64,000 nt of DNA from Pseudomonadota bacterium (GTDB lineage: Bacteria; Pseudomonadota; Alphaproteobacteria; Sphingomonadales; Sphingomonadaceae): contig JAEWBB010000001.1 in NCBI GenBank assembly GCA_023391375.1, forward strand, positions 1 to 64,000, in the 5' to 3' direction. Below, one piece after another: positions 17,269 through 26,962 of this stretch. Numbering within the stretch: the stretch's first letter is position 1; each line of letters starts with the position of its first letter. The translations under genes were made by a program, and so were the position numbers. The notes below the pieces were generated by a model, which did no database searches, was not told the origin of the DNA, and saw nothing but the letters and a program-made list of their open reading frames with translations.

Positions 17269-18206
17269 TCGCTGGCCTTATCCAGGCGCTCCATCTGGTG
17301 CGGCGTGAGGTTCAGGGTGAGCGCCCCGAGCAATTCGTCCAACTGCTCGAGGCTGGTCGCCGATGCGATCGGTGCCGTCACCGGGCCCTTGGCCTTGAGC
17401 CAGGCGAGCGAGACTGTAGCGAGTGCCGCGCCCGTTTCGCGCCCCACCTCGTCCAGTGCATCGAGCACCGCCTGCCCGCGCTCACTGTCGAGATATTCGA
17501 TGTTCCGAAGCCCGCGCGGGCTTTTGCCGAGATCGTCCTTCGAGCGGTACTTGCCGGTCAGGAAGCCGTTGGCGAGGCTGTAATAGGGAAAAACGCTGAG
17601 TCCCTGGTTGGCGCACAGCGTCTCCAGCGCGCCCTCGAACTTCCCTCGTTCGACCATGTTGTACCACGGCTGGAGCGCGACCGGGACAGCGAGGTGGTTT
17701 TCGTGGGCGGCATGGAGCGCCGCCTCCGCCCGCTGCGCGGTGAAGTTGGACAGGCCGATGGCGCGCACCTTGCCGGCCTTCACCAGCGCATCGAACGCAC
17801 GCAGGCTGTCGGCCAGCGGCACGCCCTCGTCATCCTTGTGCTGGTAATAGAGGTCGATGTGGGTGCCCAAACGCTGCATCGACGCCTCGGCGGCGGGCGC
17901 GATGGTGTCGGGCTTGAGGCCAGCCATGAAGCCGACCTTGGTGGCGATGACAACCTTGTCGCGCTTGGACGGGGCGCGCTTCAGCCAGTTGCCGATGACG
18001 GTTTCGCTCTCGCCGCCGACATGGCCGGGCACCCACGCCGAATAGACGTCGGCGGTATCGATCATCGTCCCGCCGGCATCGACGAAGGCGTCGAGGATGC
18101 GGAAGCTTGTCGCTTCGTCGGCGGTCCAGCCGAACACGTTGCCGCCCAGCGCCAGCGGCGCCACTTCCATCCCGCTGCTTCCCAGCGGCCTTTTCGCAAT
18201 GCTCAT
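17265..18206 (-). CDS. Aldo/keto reductase
   Basis: A 313-residue (beta/alpha)8-barrel NADPH-dependent oxidoreductase. The catalytic tetrad is visible: Asp and Tyr in MIDTADVYSAW, Lys in VVIATKVGF and His in DLYYQHKDD. GLSNFTAQRAE and the C-terminal cofactor region TAPIASATSLEQLDELL are also typical. The substrate is not predictable. ATG 18206 starts MSIAKRPLGSSG. It is divergently oriented from prsK across about 116 bases. Confidence 0.92.
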   Translation of the reverse strand: MSIAKRPLGSSGMEVAPLALGGNVFGWTADEATSFRILDAFVDAGGTMIDTADVYSAWVPGHVGGESETVIGNWLKRAPSKRDKVVIATKVGFMAGLKPDTIAPAAEASMQRLGTHIDLYYQHKDDEGVPLADSLRAFDALVKAGKVRAIGLSNFTAQRAEAALHAAHENHLAVPVALQPWYNMVERGKFEGALETLCANQGLSVFPYYSLANGFLTGKYRSKDDLGKSPRGLRNIEYLDSERGQAVLDALDEVGRETGAALATVSLAWLKAKGPVTAPIASATSLEQLDELLGALTLNLTPHQMERLDKASD

Positions 18207-18322
18207 GCCGCGCACCCTAGGCCTGTCCTCCGCCCGACCGCAATCGGCACGGCGTTAAGAGAAGATTTGTAAAGAATTGCGACAGGGGTCAGCATGTCGG
18301 TGTTTTTGACAGTGGAGCCGGT

Positions 18323-20410
18323 GTGGACGCACTGATTGCCTTCTGGAGCCACGCGCTCGCCGCGGCGGTGTTCGCGTCGCTGCTGCTGTTCGAGGTTCGC
18401 CGCGGCCTGCTGGTCGACGGCCAGCGCCTTCTTCTCGCCGCGCTCGGCTTTACCGCCGTCTGGGCGTGGCTGACCGCGGTCGCGCCGCAATCCGTCCTGG
18501 CCGCCTACGCGGAGACCGCCCGCAACCTGTCGTGGGTCGGCGTCCTCTACCGCCTCAGCCAGTCCGACTCGGACAACAGCAAGTGGCGCGGCGTCGCCCC
18601 GGTCTACGGCGCCGTCGCCGGCGTCCTCGGCCTTCAGCTGATGGTCGATGCACTGCCGCTGTTCATCGACGCGGGCGGCCTTTCCGACCGCAACGCGCTC
18701 GTCACCACCGCCATCATCCTCCGGCTCGCCGCCGCCGCGGGCGCGCTGGTGCTCGTCCACAACCTGTACGGCCAGGCCGCGCCGGCCAACCGTGCGCGAC
18801 TGCGGCCGGCAATGTTCGGCCTCGCCCTGCTGTGGGCCTACGACCTCAACCTCTACACCATCGGCTATCTCGACCTGCGCTCGGCGCACGACCTGTTCCA
18901 GTGGCGCGGCCTCGCCGCGATCGGCGCCGCCGTACTGCTCGCCGCCGGCGGCGACTGGCGGCAGGGCGGAAGGATCCGCCTGTCGCGCGCCGCCACCTTC
19001 CAGTCGCTCTCGGTGCTCGGCATCGCCGGCTATGTCGGCGTCATGGCGATCCTCGCCACCGCCCTCGGGCCAGCTGGAATCGACTGGGGACGGAGCGCGT
19101 CGATCGCCCTGCTCGCCGCGCTGACTGCCGCGACGCTGCTGGTCACCACCAGCCGCCGCTTCCGCGGCTGGGCCAAGGTGAAGATCGTCAAGCACCTATT
19201 CGAGCACCGTTACGACTACCGGACCGAGTGGCTCCGCTTCACCGAGACGCTGGCCACCGGCGACGCCAGCGGCGGCCCGCTGGGCGAGCGCGTCATCCGC
19301 GCCTTTGCAGACATCCTCGACAGCCCGTCGGGCATGCTGCTGGTGCGCGACGAAACCGGCGCGTTGGATAGCGCGGCCGCGTGGAACTGGCCGGGTTCGC
19401 CCCTCCTCGCCGCGGCCTCCGCCTCCGGCGAAGTCGGCGCCTTCTGGGAAGCGCTCGAGACGAGGGCCCGGGTCATCGACTTCGAAACGCTGCGCAGCGG
19501 TTATGCCGACGACATCGACCTCGACCTGCCAATCCCCTTCGCGCTCGTTTCGGAGCCACGCGCATGGGCCGGCATCCCCCTGATCCACGAAGGCCGCCTC
19601 ACCGGCCTCGTCCTGCTGGGCGCGCCCGATTACCGCCGCCCGCTCGACTGGGAAGATTTCGACCTGCTGCGCACCGCCGGCCGCCAGGCGGCGTCGAGCT
19701 TGGCCGAGGCCCACGGCCAGCAGGCGCTGATGAGCGCCCAGCGGTTCGAGGAGTTCAACCGTCGCTTCGCCTTCATCCTCCACGACATCAAGAACCTGGT
19801 CAGCCAGCTCAGCCTCATCGCGCGCAATGCCGAGCGGCATGCCGGCAACCCCGAATTCCAGGCCGACATGGTGGCCACGTTGAAGTCGTCGGTCGGCAAG
19901 ATGAACGACCTGCTGGCCCGCATCGCCCCCAAGGCAGGCGCGCAGAAGGTCGAACCGCAGCCGCTCGAACTGCGCCCCCGCCTCGCCGCCGCCATCGCTC
20001 ACGGACGGCGCGACCATCCGGTGGAGTTGCTCGGACCGGCCGGCGCCTGGGTGATGGGCGACGCCGACAACCTCGAGCAGGCGGTCACCCATCTCGTCCG
20101 AAACGCGGTCGAGGCCAGTCCGCCGAGCGAGCCGGTCTCCGTCCGGGTCGAGCCCGAAGACGGATCGGTCCACATCGTCATCGCCGACAAGGGCGTCGGC
20201 ATGGACAGCGATTTCATCCGCGGCCGCCTGTTCCAGCCGTTTGCTTCGACTAAGGACGGCGGCTTCGGCGTCGGCGCGTTCGAGGCGCGGTCGCTGGTCG
20301 CCGCGATGGGCGGCCGGCTGACGGTCGAAAGCACGCCCGGCGAAGGCAGCCGCTTCACCATCCACCTCCCCGCCGCGCCCGCGGCCGCCAACGAGAAGAA
20401 AAGCGCATGA
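18323..20410 (+). CDS. prsK: PEP-CTERM system sensor histidine kinase PrsK
   Basis: A 695-residue membrane histidine kinase. About eight hydrophobic segments fill residues 1-285. A GAF-like sensor domain (roughly 310-460, with AGIPLIHEGRLTGLVLLG) follows. The phospho-acceptor region FAFILHDIKNLVSQLSLIA lies near residue 487 and a HATPase domain with NLEQAVTHLVRNAVEASPP and DKGVGMD at the end. HDIKN and the domain order are characteristic of PrsK, which with PrsR controls exopolysaccharide/PEP-CTERM genes. A GTG start is used. The next gene overlaps by ATGA. Confidence 0.9.
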   Translation: MDALIAFWSHALAAAVFASLLLFEVRRGLLVDGQRLLLAALGFTAVWAWLTAVAPQSVLAAYAETARNLSWVGVLYRLSQSDSDNSKWRGVAPVYGAVAGVLGLQLMVDALPLFIDAGGLSDRNALVTTAIILRLAAAAGALVLVHNLYGQAAPANRARLRPAMFGLALLWAYDLNLYTIGYLDLRSAHDLFQWRGLAAIGAAVLLAAGGDWRQGGRIRLSRAATFQSLSVLGIAGYVGVMAILATALGPAGIDWGRSASIALLAALTAATLLVTTSRRFRGWAKVKIVKHLFEHRYDYRTEWLRFTETLATGDASGGPLGERVIRAFADILDSPSGMLLVRDETGALDSAAAWNWPGSPLLAAASASGEVGAFWEALETRARVIDFETLRSGYADDIDLDLPIPFALVSEPRAWAGIPLIHEGRLTGLVLLGAPDYRRPLDWEDFDLLRTAGRQAASSLAEAHGQQALMSAQRFEEFNRRFAFILHDIKNLVSQLSLIARNAERHAGNPEFQADMVATLKSSVGKMNDLLARIAPKAGAQKVEPQPLELRPRLAAAIAHGRRDHPVELLGPAGAWVMGDADNLEQAVTHLVRNAVEASPPSEPVSVRVEPEDGSVHIVIADKGVGMDSDFIRGRLFQPFASTKDGGFGVGAFEARSLVAAMGGRLTVESTPGEGSRFTIHLPAAPAAANEKKSA

Positions 20411-21774
20411 GCGACAACCCCGTCCTGCTGATCGTCGAGGACGACGAAGGCCTGCAGCGCCAGCTGAAATGGGCCTACGACGGCTATCAGGTGGTGATCG
20501 CCGGCAACCGCGCCCAGGCGATCGACCTGCTGCGCGCGCACGAACCGGCGGTGATGACGCTTGACCTCGGCCTGCCGCCCGATCCGGACGGCACCAGCGA
20601 GGGGTTCGCCGTGCTACAGGAAGTTCTGGCCCTGAAGCCCGACACCAAGGTCATCGTGGCATCCGGCCACGGCGCGCGGGAGAGCGCACTGAAGGCCATC
20701 GCGCTCGGCGCCTACGACTTCTACCGCAAGCCGGTCGACATCGACGAGCTCGGACTGATCGTCGCCCGTGCCTTCCACCTGACCGAGATCGAGGCGGAGA
20801 ACCGGCGCCTCGAAGCGGCGGGTGGCGGCGCCGGCCTTGGCAACCTCATCACCGCGTCGCCCGAGATGCTGAAGGTGACCGGCACCATCGAACGCGTCGC
20901 CGGCGCCGACGTGTCGGTCATGCTGCTGGGCGCCAGCGGCACCGGCAAGGAGCTGCTCGCCCGCGCGGTCCATGAAAAGTCGCCACGGGCCAAGGGGGAA
21001 TTTGTCGCCATCAACTGCGCCGCAATCCCCGAGAACCTGCTCGAAGCCGAATTGTTCGGGTATGAGCGCGGGGCCTTCACCGGTGCGGTGAAGACGACGC
21101 CGGGCAAGATCGAGCAGGCGCAGGGTGGCACGCTCTTCCTCGACGAAGTGGGCGACATCCCCCTGCCGCTGCAGGTCAAGCTGCTGCGCTTCCTGCAGGA
21201 GCGAGTGATCGAACGCATCGGCGGCCGCGCGCCGATCTCGGTCGATACGCGGATCGTCTGCGCTACCCACCAGGACCTCGACGCGATGACGGCGTCGGGC
21301 GCGTTCCGCGAGGACCTTTATTATCGCCTCGCCGAGATCGTGGTGAAGATCCCCTCGCTCGCCGAACGACCGGGGGACGCGCTGCTCCTTGCCCGGCATT
21401 TCGTGAGCAAGTTCGCCGCCGACCATGGCAGCAAGGTGCAGGGACTTGCACCCGATGCCGCCGAAGCGATCGACCGCTACGGCTGGCCGGGCAACGTCCG
21501 CGAGCTGGAAAATCGGGTCAAGCGCGCGGTCATCATGGCGGACGGCAAGATGGTCGGCGCAGGCGACCTCGACCTCCCGGGGGCCGGCGGCGGGGCAAGC
21601 GACGACGAGCCGCTGCCCCTCAACCTGCGCGCCGCCCGCGAAGTCGCCGACCGGCGCGCGATCCACCAGGCCATGACGCGCAGCGAAAACAACATCTCCG
21701 CCGCCGCCAAGCTGCTCGGTATCAGCCGCCCGACGCTGTACGACCTGATGAAGCAGTACCAGCTGGGCGGCTGA
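20407..21774 (+). CDS. prsR: Sigma-54-dependent response regulator PrsR
   Basis: A 455-residue NtrC-type activator with three parts. The receiver domain has its phospho-acceptor at about Asp53 in TLDLGLPPD. The AAA+ domain has Walker A GASGTGKE, the sigma-54 contact ERGAFTGAVKTTPGK and LFLDEVGDIPL. A Fis-type HTH ends the protein (AAKLLGISRPTLYDLMKQYQ). Overlap with prsK shows they form one unit. In known systems PrsR activates sigma-54 promoters of exopolysaccharide and PEP-CTERM protein genes; no exosortase or PEP-CTERM protein is seen in this window. Confidence 0.93.
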   Translation: MSDNPVLLIVEDDEGLQRQLKWAYDGYQVVIAGNRAQAIDLLRAHEPAVMTLDLGLPPDPDGTSEGFAVLQEVLALKPDTKVIVASGHGARESALKAIALGAYDFYRKPVDIDELGLIVARAFHLTEIEAENRRLEAAGGGAGLGNLITASPEMLKVTGTIERVAGADVSVMLLGASGTGKELLARAVHEKSPRAKGEFVAINCAAIPENLLEAELFGYERGAFTGAVKTTPGKIEQAQGGTLFLDEVGDIPLPLQVKLLRFLQERVIERIGGRAPISVDTRIVCATHQDLDAMTASGAFREDLYYRLAEIVVKIPSLAERPGDALLLARHFVSKFAADHGSKVQGLAPDAAEAIDRYGWPGNVRELENRVKRAVIMADGKMVGAGDLDLPGAGGGASDDEPLPLNLRAAREVADRRAIHQAMTRSENNISAAAKLLGISRPTLYDLMKQYQLGG

Positions 21775-21780
21775 CCCCGC

Positions 21781-22344
21781 TCAGGCCCGCGCCGCCCTCG
21801 AGAACAGGGCGGCCGAGGCCAGCCACAGCAGGACGAACAGCGCCGTGACGATCATCACGGGGCGGAACGATCCGGTACCGGACGCAGTCGCCATCAGCAG
21901 CGCGAACAGGCCGATGCCCCCTTGCACGACCGCGCTGGCGACCATCGCCTTGGCCATGGCTCTCGGCGCGCCCCGCGTCGCGAGCGCAGCGCCGGCGCCG
22001 ATCAACGGCAACAGCAGGAACAGCAGGTTCGGCGCACTGGATTCCGGGCCGATGATGCCGACCGCGGCATTCGCCCAGAACAGGAAGAAATTGCCGAACA
22101 GTGCGATGGCCGCCGCCGCCCGATAGCTCATGTCCCCGGACCGGCGCGCGGCGAATTCGAGGCCGAGGCCGAGGACCAGCAGCATCGTCCCGAACAGCAG
22201 GAAGTCGGTAATGCTCCAGTCGACGCCCTCGGCCCCTGCCTGCATGGCGACGGCGGGCAGCGACAGGAGGGCAAGCGCCGCCGCCCAGCCGATCAGCCGC
22301 AGGCGGCTCTGGTACCAGTGGGGAGACTTGGAAATCGCGTTCAT
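21781..22344 (-). CDS. Hypothetical membrane protein
   Basis: A 187-residue protein with five hydrophobic segments (LRLIGWAAALALLSLPAV, ITDFLLFGTMLLVLGLGL, AAAIALFGNFFLFWANAAVG, NLLFLLLPLIGAGAAL, VVQGGIGLFALLMA and a sixth possible at the C terminus). A GGAG seven bases upstream supports ATG 22344. I recognise no family with certainty. It converges on prsR and lies downstream of the ABC-F gene on the same strand, separated by about 93 bases. Confidence 0.68.
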   Translation of the reverse strand: MNAISKSPHWYQSRLRLIGWAAALALLSLPAVAMQAGAEGVDWSITDFLLFGTMLLVLGLGLEFAARRSGDMSYRAAAAIALFGNFFLFWANAAVGIIGPESSAPNLLFLLLPLIGAGAALATRGAPRAMAKAMVASAVVQGGIGLFALLMATASGTGSFRPVMIVTALFVLLWLASAALFSRAARA

Positions 22345-22437
22345 GAGGTAGCTCCATGGCATCGTGTGTTTCGATAGCCATGACATCGCCCTTCATGACG
22401 GTGAGCGTCATGAGCGGCGCCTGAGCAAGCGCTGAAA

Positions 22438-24222
<1,785 letters not shown>

Positions 24223-24340
24223 GCGGCGCGTCCTAGAGGCCACAGAAGCGCTTGAAAAGCATGGCTGTCGCCAGCCTGTCGGCCTCATTCATAGCGCATT
24301 CAATGCTTTGTGCTTATCACCGGCGACAGAAAGATTCGCC

Positions 24341-24679
24341 ATGCGCCAGTACCGTAAACTCCTCCTCACGATCAGCGCCGCCCTCGCCGCGCCGATGCTT
24401 CATGCTGTCCCGGCGTCGGCCGAGGGCATCCGCCCAAACATGATCCTCGCCGCGCAGGAGCGTGACCAGGAGCGTGCGTTCGACGCCAAGCGCCATGGCC
24501 GTTCGATGCCGTTGCCGAGTATCGAGCGCCGGGTCATGCCCTTCATGGGCGGCGCCGACTATCTGGGGCCTGAACTGCGCGGGTCGAGCTATCGCCTGAA
24601 GTTCATGCGCGGTGGGCGCGTGATCTGGGTCGACGTCGACGCCGCCACCGGCCGCATCCTCGGCAAGTCGGGCGACTGA
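24341..24679 (+). CDS. Small exported protein of unknown function
   Basis: A 112-residue protein with a clear signal peptide (MRQYRKLLLTISAALAAPML, cleavage probably after PASA). The mature part ends in YRLKFMRGGRVIWVDVDAAT followed by GRILGKSGD, which resembles a PepSY-like strand pattern (ligand- or peptidase-modulating periplasmic domains). The gene precedes an OmpR/HK two-component pair on the same strand, an arrangement often seen for PepSY-type proteins, so it may be linked to that sensor. Family assignment is tentative. Confidence 0.7.
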   Translation: MRQYRKLLLTISAALAAPMLHAVPASAEGIRPNMILAAQERDQERAFDAKRHGRSMPLPSIERRVMPFMGGADYLGPELRGSSYRLKFMRGGRVIWVDVDAATGRILGKSGD

Positions 24680-24733
24680 CGCGACGCGCCGCATCGCGCG
24701 CCTTGACCATCCCCCTTCGTTCCGGCCAAGCAA

Positions 24734-24760
24734 CCGTTCAGCTTCGTGCGTGTTGAACGG
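24734..24760. promoter_or_regulatory. Inverted repeat upstream of the OmpR-type regulator
   Basis: CCGTTCA-N13-TGAACGG, perfect 7-bp arms, ends 29 bases before the start of the response regulator at 24790. Position fits an autoregulatory operator or the core promoter region; no binding evidence. Confidence 0.4.
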
Positions 24761-24789
24761 GCAACATGTTGGCCAATGAAGGAATCTGA

Positions 24790-25455
24790 ATGCGCATCCT
24801 GATCGTCGAAGACGAACCCAACCTCGGGCGCCAGCTGCGCTCGACGCTGGAGGGCGCGGGCTATGCGGTTGATCTCGCCACCGACGGCGAAGACGGCCAT
24901 TACCTCGGATCGACCGAAACCTATGACGCCGTCGTCCTCGACCTCGGCCTGCCGGAAGTCGACGGGCTGACGGTGCTCGACCGCTGGCGCAAGGAAGGCC
25001 GCAAGATGCCGGTCCTCGTCCTCACGGCCCGCGACAGCTGGAGCGACAAGGTCGCCGGGCTCGACGCCGGCGCCGACGACTATCTCGCCAAGCCGTTCCA
25101 GACCGAAGAACTGATCGCCCGCCTCCGCGCGCTGATCCGCCGCGCCTCGGGCAATGCCTCGTCGGAACTCGTCGCCGGCGACATCCGCCTCGACACCCGT
25201 TCGGGCAAGGTCAGTCGCGGTGGCGAGCCGATCAAGCTGACCGCTCAGGAATACAAGCTGCTGAGCTACCTGATGCACCACAAGGGCAAGGTGGTCAGCC
25301 GGACCGAGCTGATCGAGCATATCTACGACCAGGATTTCGACCGCGATTCCAACACCATTGAAGTGTTCGTGACCCGCATCCGCAAGAAGCTGGGCGCCGA
25401 CACCATCACCACCATCCGCGGCCTCGGCTACAGCCTCGAGGATCCGGACGCCTGA
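24790..25455 (+). CDS. OmpR/PhoP-family response regulator
   Basis: A 221-residue regulator. The receiver domain starts MRILIVEDEPNLG with the phospho-acceptor at Asp51 (VVLDLGLPEVDG) and Lys in DDYLAKPF. A winged-helix DNA-binding domain follows (KLTAQEYKLLSYLMHHKGKV, ... TIEVFVTRIRKKLG, TIRGLGYSLE). The kinase gene starts inside its stop codon, so they form a classical pair. It resembles PhoP/FeuP types, which respond to envelope or osmotic signals; the signal here is unknown. Confidence 0.95.
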   Translation: MRILIVEDEPNLGRQLRSTLEGAGYAVDLATDGEDGHYLGSTETYDAVVLDLGLPEVDGLTVLDRWRKEGRKMPVLVLTARDSWSDKVAGLDAGADDYLAKPFQTEELIARLRALIRRASGNASSELVAGDIRLDTRSGKVSRGGEPIKLTAQEYKLLSYLMHHKGKVVSRTELIEHIYDQDFDRDSNTIEVFVTRIRKKLGADTITTIRGLGYSLEDPDA

Positions 25456-26876
25456 TGACCGAGGCCGCCGCCACCCCGGCGGTGGCGCCTCCCCCGGCGG
25501 CGGCGCCCCACCCGCCGCGCTGGAACCGGTCGGGATCGCTGACCCGCCGCCTGCTCGCCATCTCGGCGGTGTGGATCGGCGTCCTCCTCCTGTCAGGCGG
25601 CTATGTGCTTGAACGGGTGCTGGCGACGTCGATTACCGACAACTTCGACCGCCAGCTCGAATATATCCTCAACTCGATGATCGCGGCCTCGGAGATCGGA
25701 CCGGAGGGCGAGGTGCATTTCAACCGCCCGCTGGCGGACCAGCGATTCCTCGAAGCCTATAGCGGGCTCTATTACCAGGTGAGCGGCGACAATCCGGACC
25801 AGGATTTCCCGTCCCGATCGTTGTGGGACCGGCGCCTCCAGGTCGACCAGCGCCACAAGGACATCGAGCTTCACAAGCGCGACAGCCGCGAATTCGCCGA
25901 CGAGCCGCTGCGGATTCTCGAACGCGACGTCATCCTGCCCGGCAGCGAGACGGTCTGGCGCTACCAGGTGGCGCAGAAGCGCCAGTATCTCGACCAGCAG
26001 CTGGCCGACCTCCGCTCGACCCTGCTGAAGAGCTTCGCTGGCCTTGGCCTGGGCCTGATGATCCTCGCCGCGCTCCAGATCCTCGTCGGGCTGTGGCCGC
26101 TGCGCCGGGTGCGCGCCGAAGTGATCGCCATTCGCACCGGCCGCAAGAGCCGCATCGCCGAGGATTTCCCGGGCGAGATCGTGCCGCTGGTCGACGAACT
26201 GAACGAGCTCCTCGCCCATACCGAAGAGCAGGCCGAGGAAGCGCGCCGGCATGCCGGCAACTTGGCCCATGCGCTCAAGACCCCGCTGACCGTCATCACC
26301 AACGCCGCGACCGCGCGGGCGCCGGACCTGTCCGACACCGTCTGCCGCGAAGCGACGACGATGCGCCGCCAGGTCGACCATCACCTCGCCCGCGCCCGCG
26401 CCATCGGCCGCCGCGCGGCGTCGCAGTCGCGGGCATCGGTGTACGACAGCGCCCACTCCGTCGAGCGCGCGGTCAGCCGCCTCTACGACAGCGTCACCGT
26501 CGACCTCGCCGGCGACAAGTCGGCGGAGGTGCGGGTCGAGCGGCAGGACCTCGACGAAATGCTCGGCAACCTGATCGAGAATGCCGCGAAATACGGCGGC
26601 GGACGGGTGTTCGTCACCATCAATCCGCCCGACAAGGGGAAGGTGACGATCGAGATCGAGGACGACGGACCCGGCATACCCGCCGACAAGCGCGACGAGC
26701 TGTTCACGCGTGGCACCCGGCTCGACACGACCGGCAAGCCCGGTACCGGCCTCGGCCTCGCTATCGTCCGCGACGTCGCCGAAATCTATGGCGGCGACGC
26801 CAGCCTCGACGAGAGCGAGGACCTGGGCGGGCTTCTCGTCCGGCTGACCCTTCCCGCCGCCGAAGCCCACGGCTGA
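25455..26876 (+). CDS. Sensor histidine kinase (PhoQ/FeuQ-like)
   Basis: A 473-residue membrane kinase. A Pro/Ala-rich N terminus is followed by TM1 (about 35-57), a periplasmic sensor domain and TM2 (about 195-215, LGLGLMILAALQILVGLWPL). A HAMP-like linker leads to the phospho-acceptor helix NLAHALKTPLTVITNA near residue 271, then a HATPase domain with NLIENAAKYGGG, DDGPGIP and GTGLGLAIVRD. It is coupled to the upstream regulator by ATG/TGA overlap. The sensor domain gives no clue to the ligand. Confidence 0.94.
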   Translation: MTEAAATPAVAPPPAAAPHPPRWNRSGSLTRRLLAISAVWIGVLLLSGGYVLERVLATSITDNFDRQLEYILNSMIAASEIGPEGEVHFNRPLADQRFLEAYSGLYYQVSGDNPDQDFPSRSLWDRRLQVDQRHKDIELHKRDSREFADEPLRILERDVILPGSETVWRYQVAQKRQYLDQQLADLRSTLLKSFAGLGLGLMILAALQILVGLWPLRRVRAEVIAIRTGRKSRIAEDFPGEIVPLVDELNELLAHTEEQAEEARRHAGNLAHALKTPLTVITNAATARAPDLSDTVCREATTMRRQVDHHLARARAIGRRAASQSRASVYDSAHSVERAVSRLYDSVTVDLAGDKSAEVRVERQDLDEMLGNLIENAAKYGGGRVFVTINPPDKGKVTIEIEDDGPGIPADKRDELFTRGTRLDTTGKPGTGLGLAIVRDVAEIYGGDASLDESEDLGGLLVRLTLPAAEAHG

Positions 26877-26962
26877 TCGTTCGTCGAACCGCCCCTTGCG
26901 GGCGCACGAAGCGCGGCTAGTCTCGCCGCCGACCAGTCAGCTTTTCTCCGGGGAATCTCATC

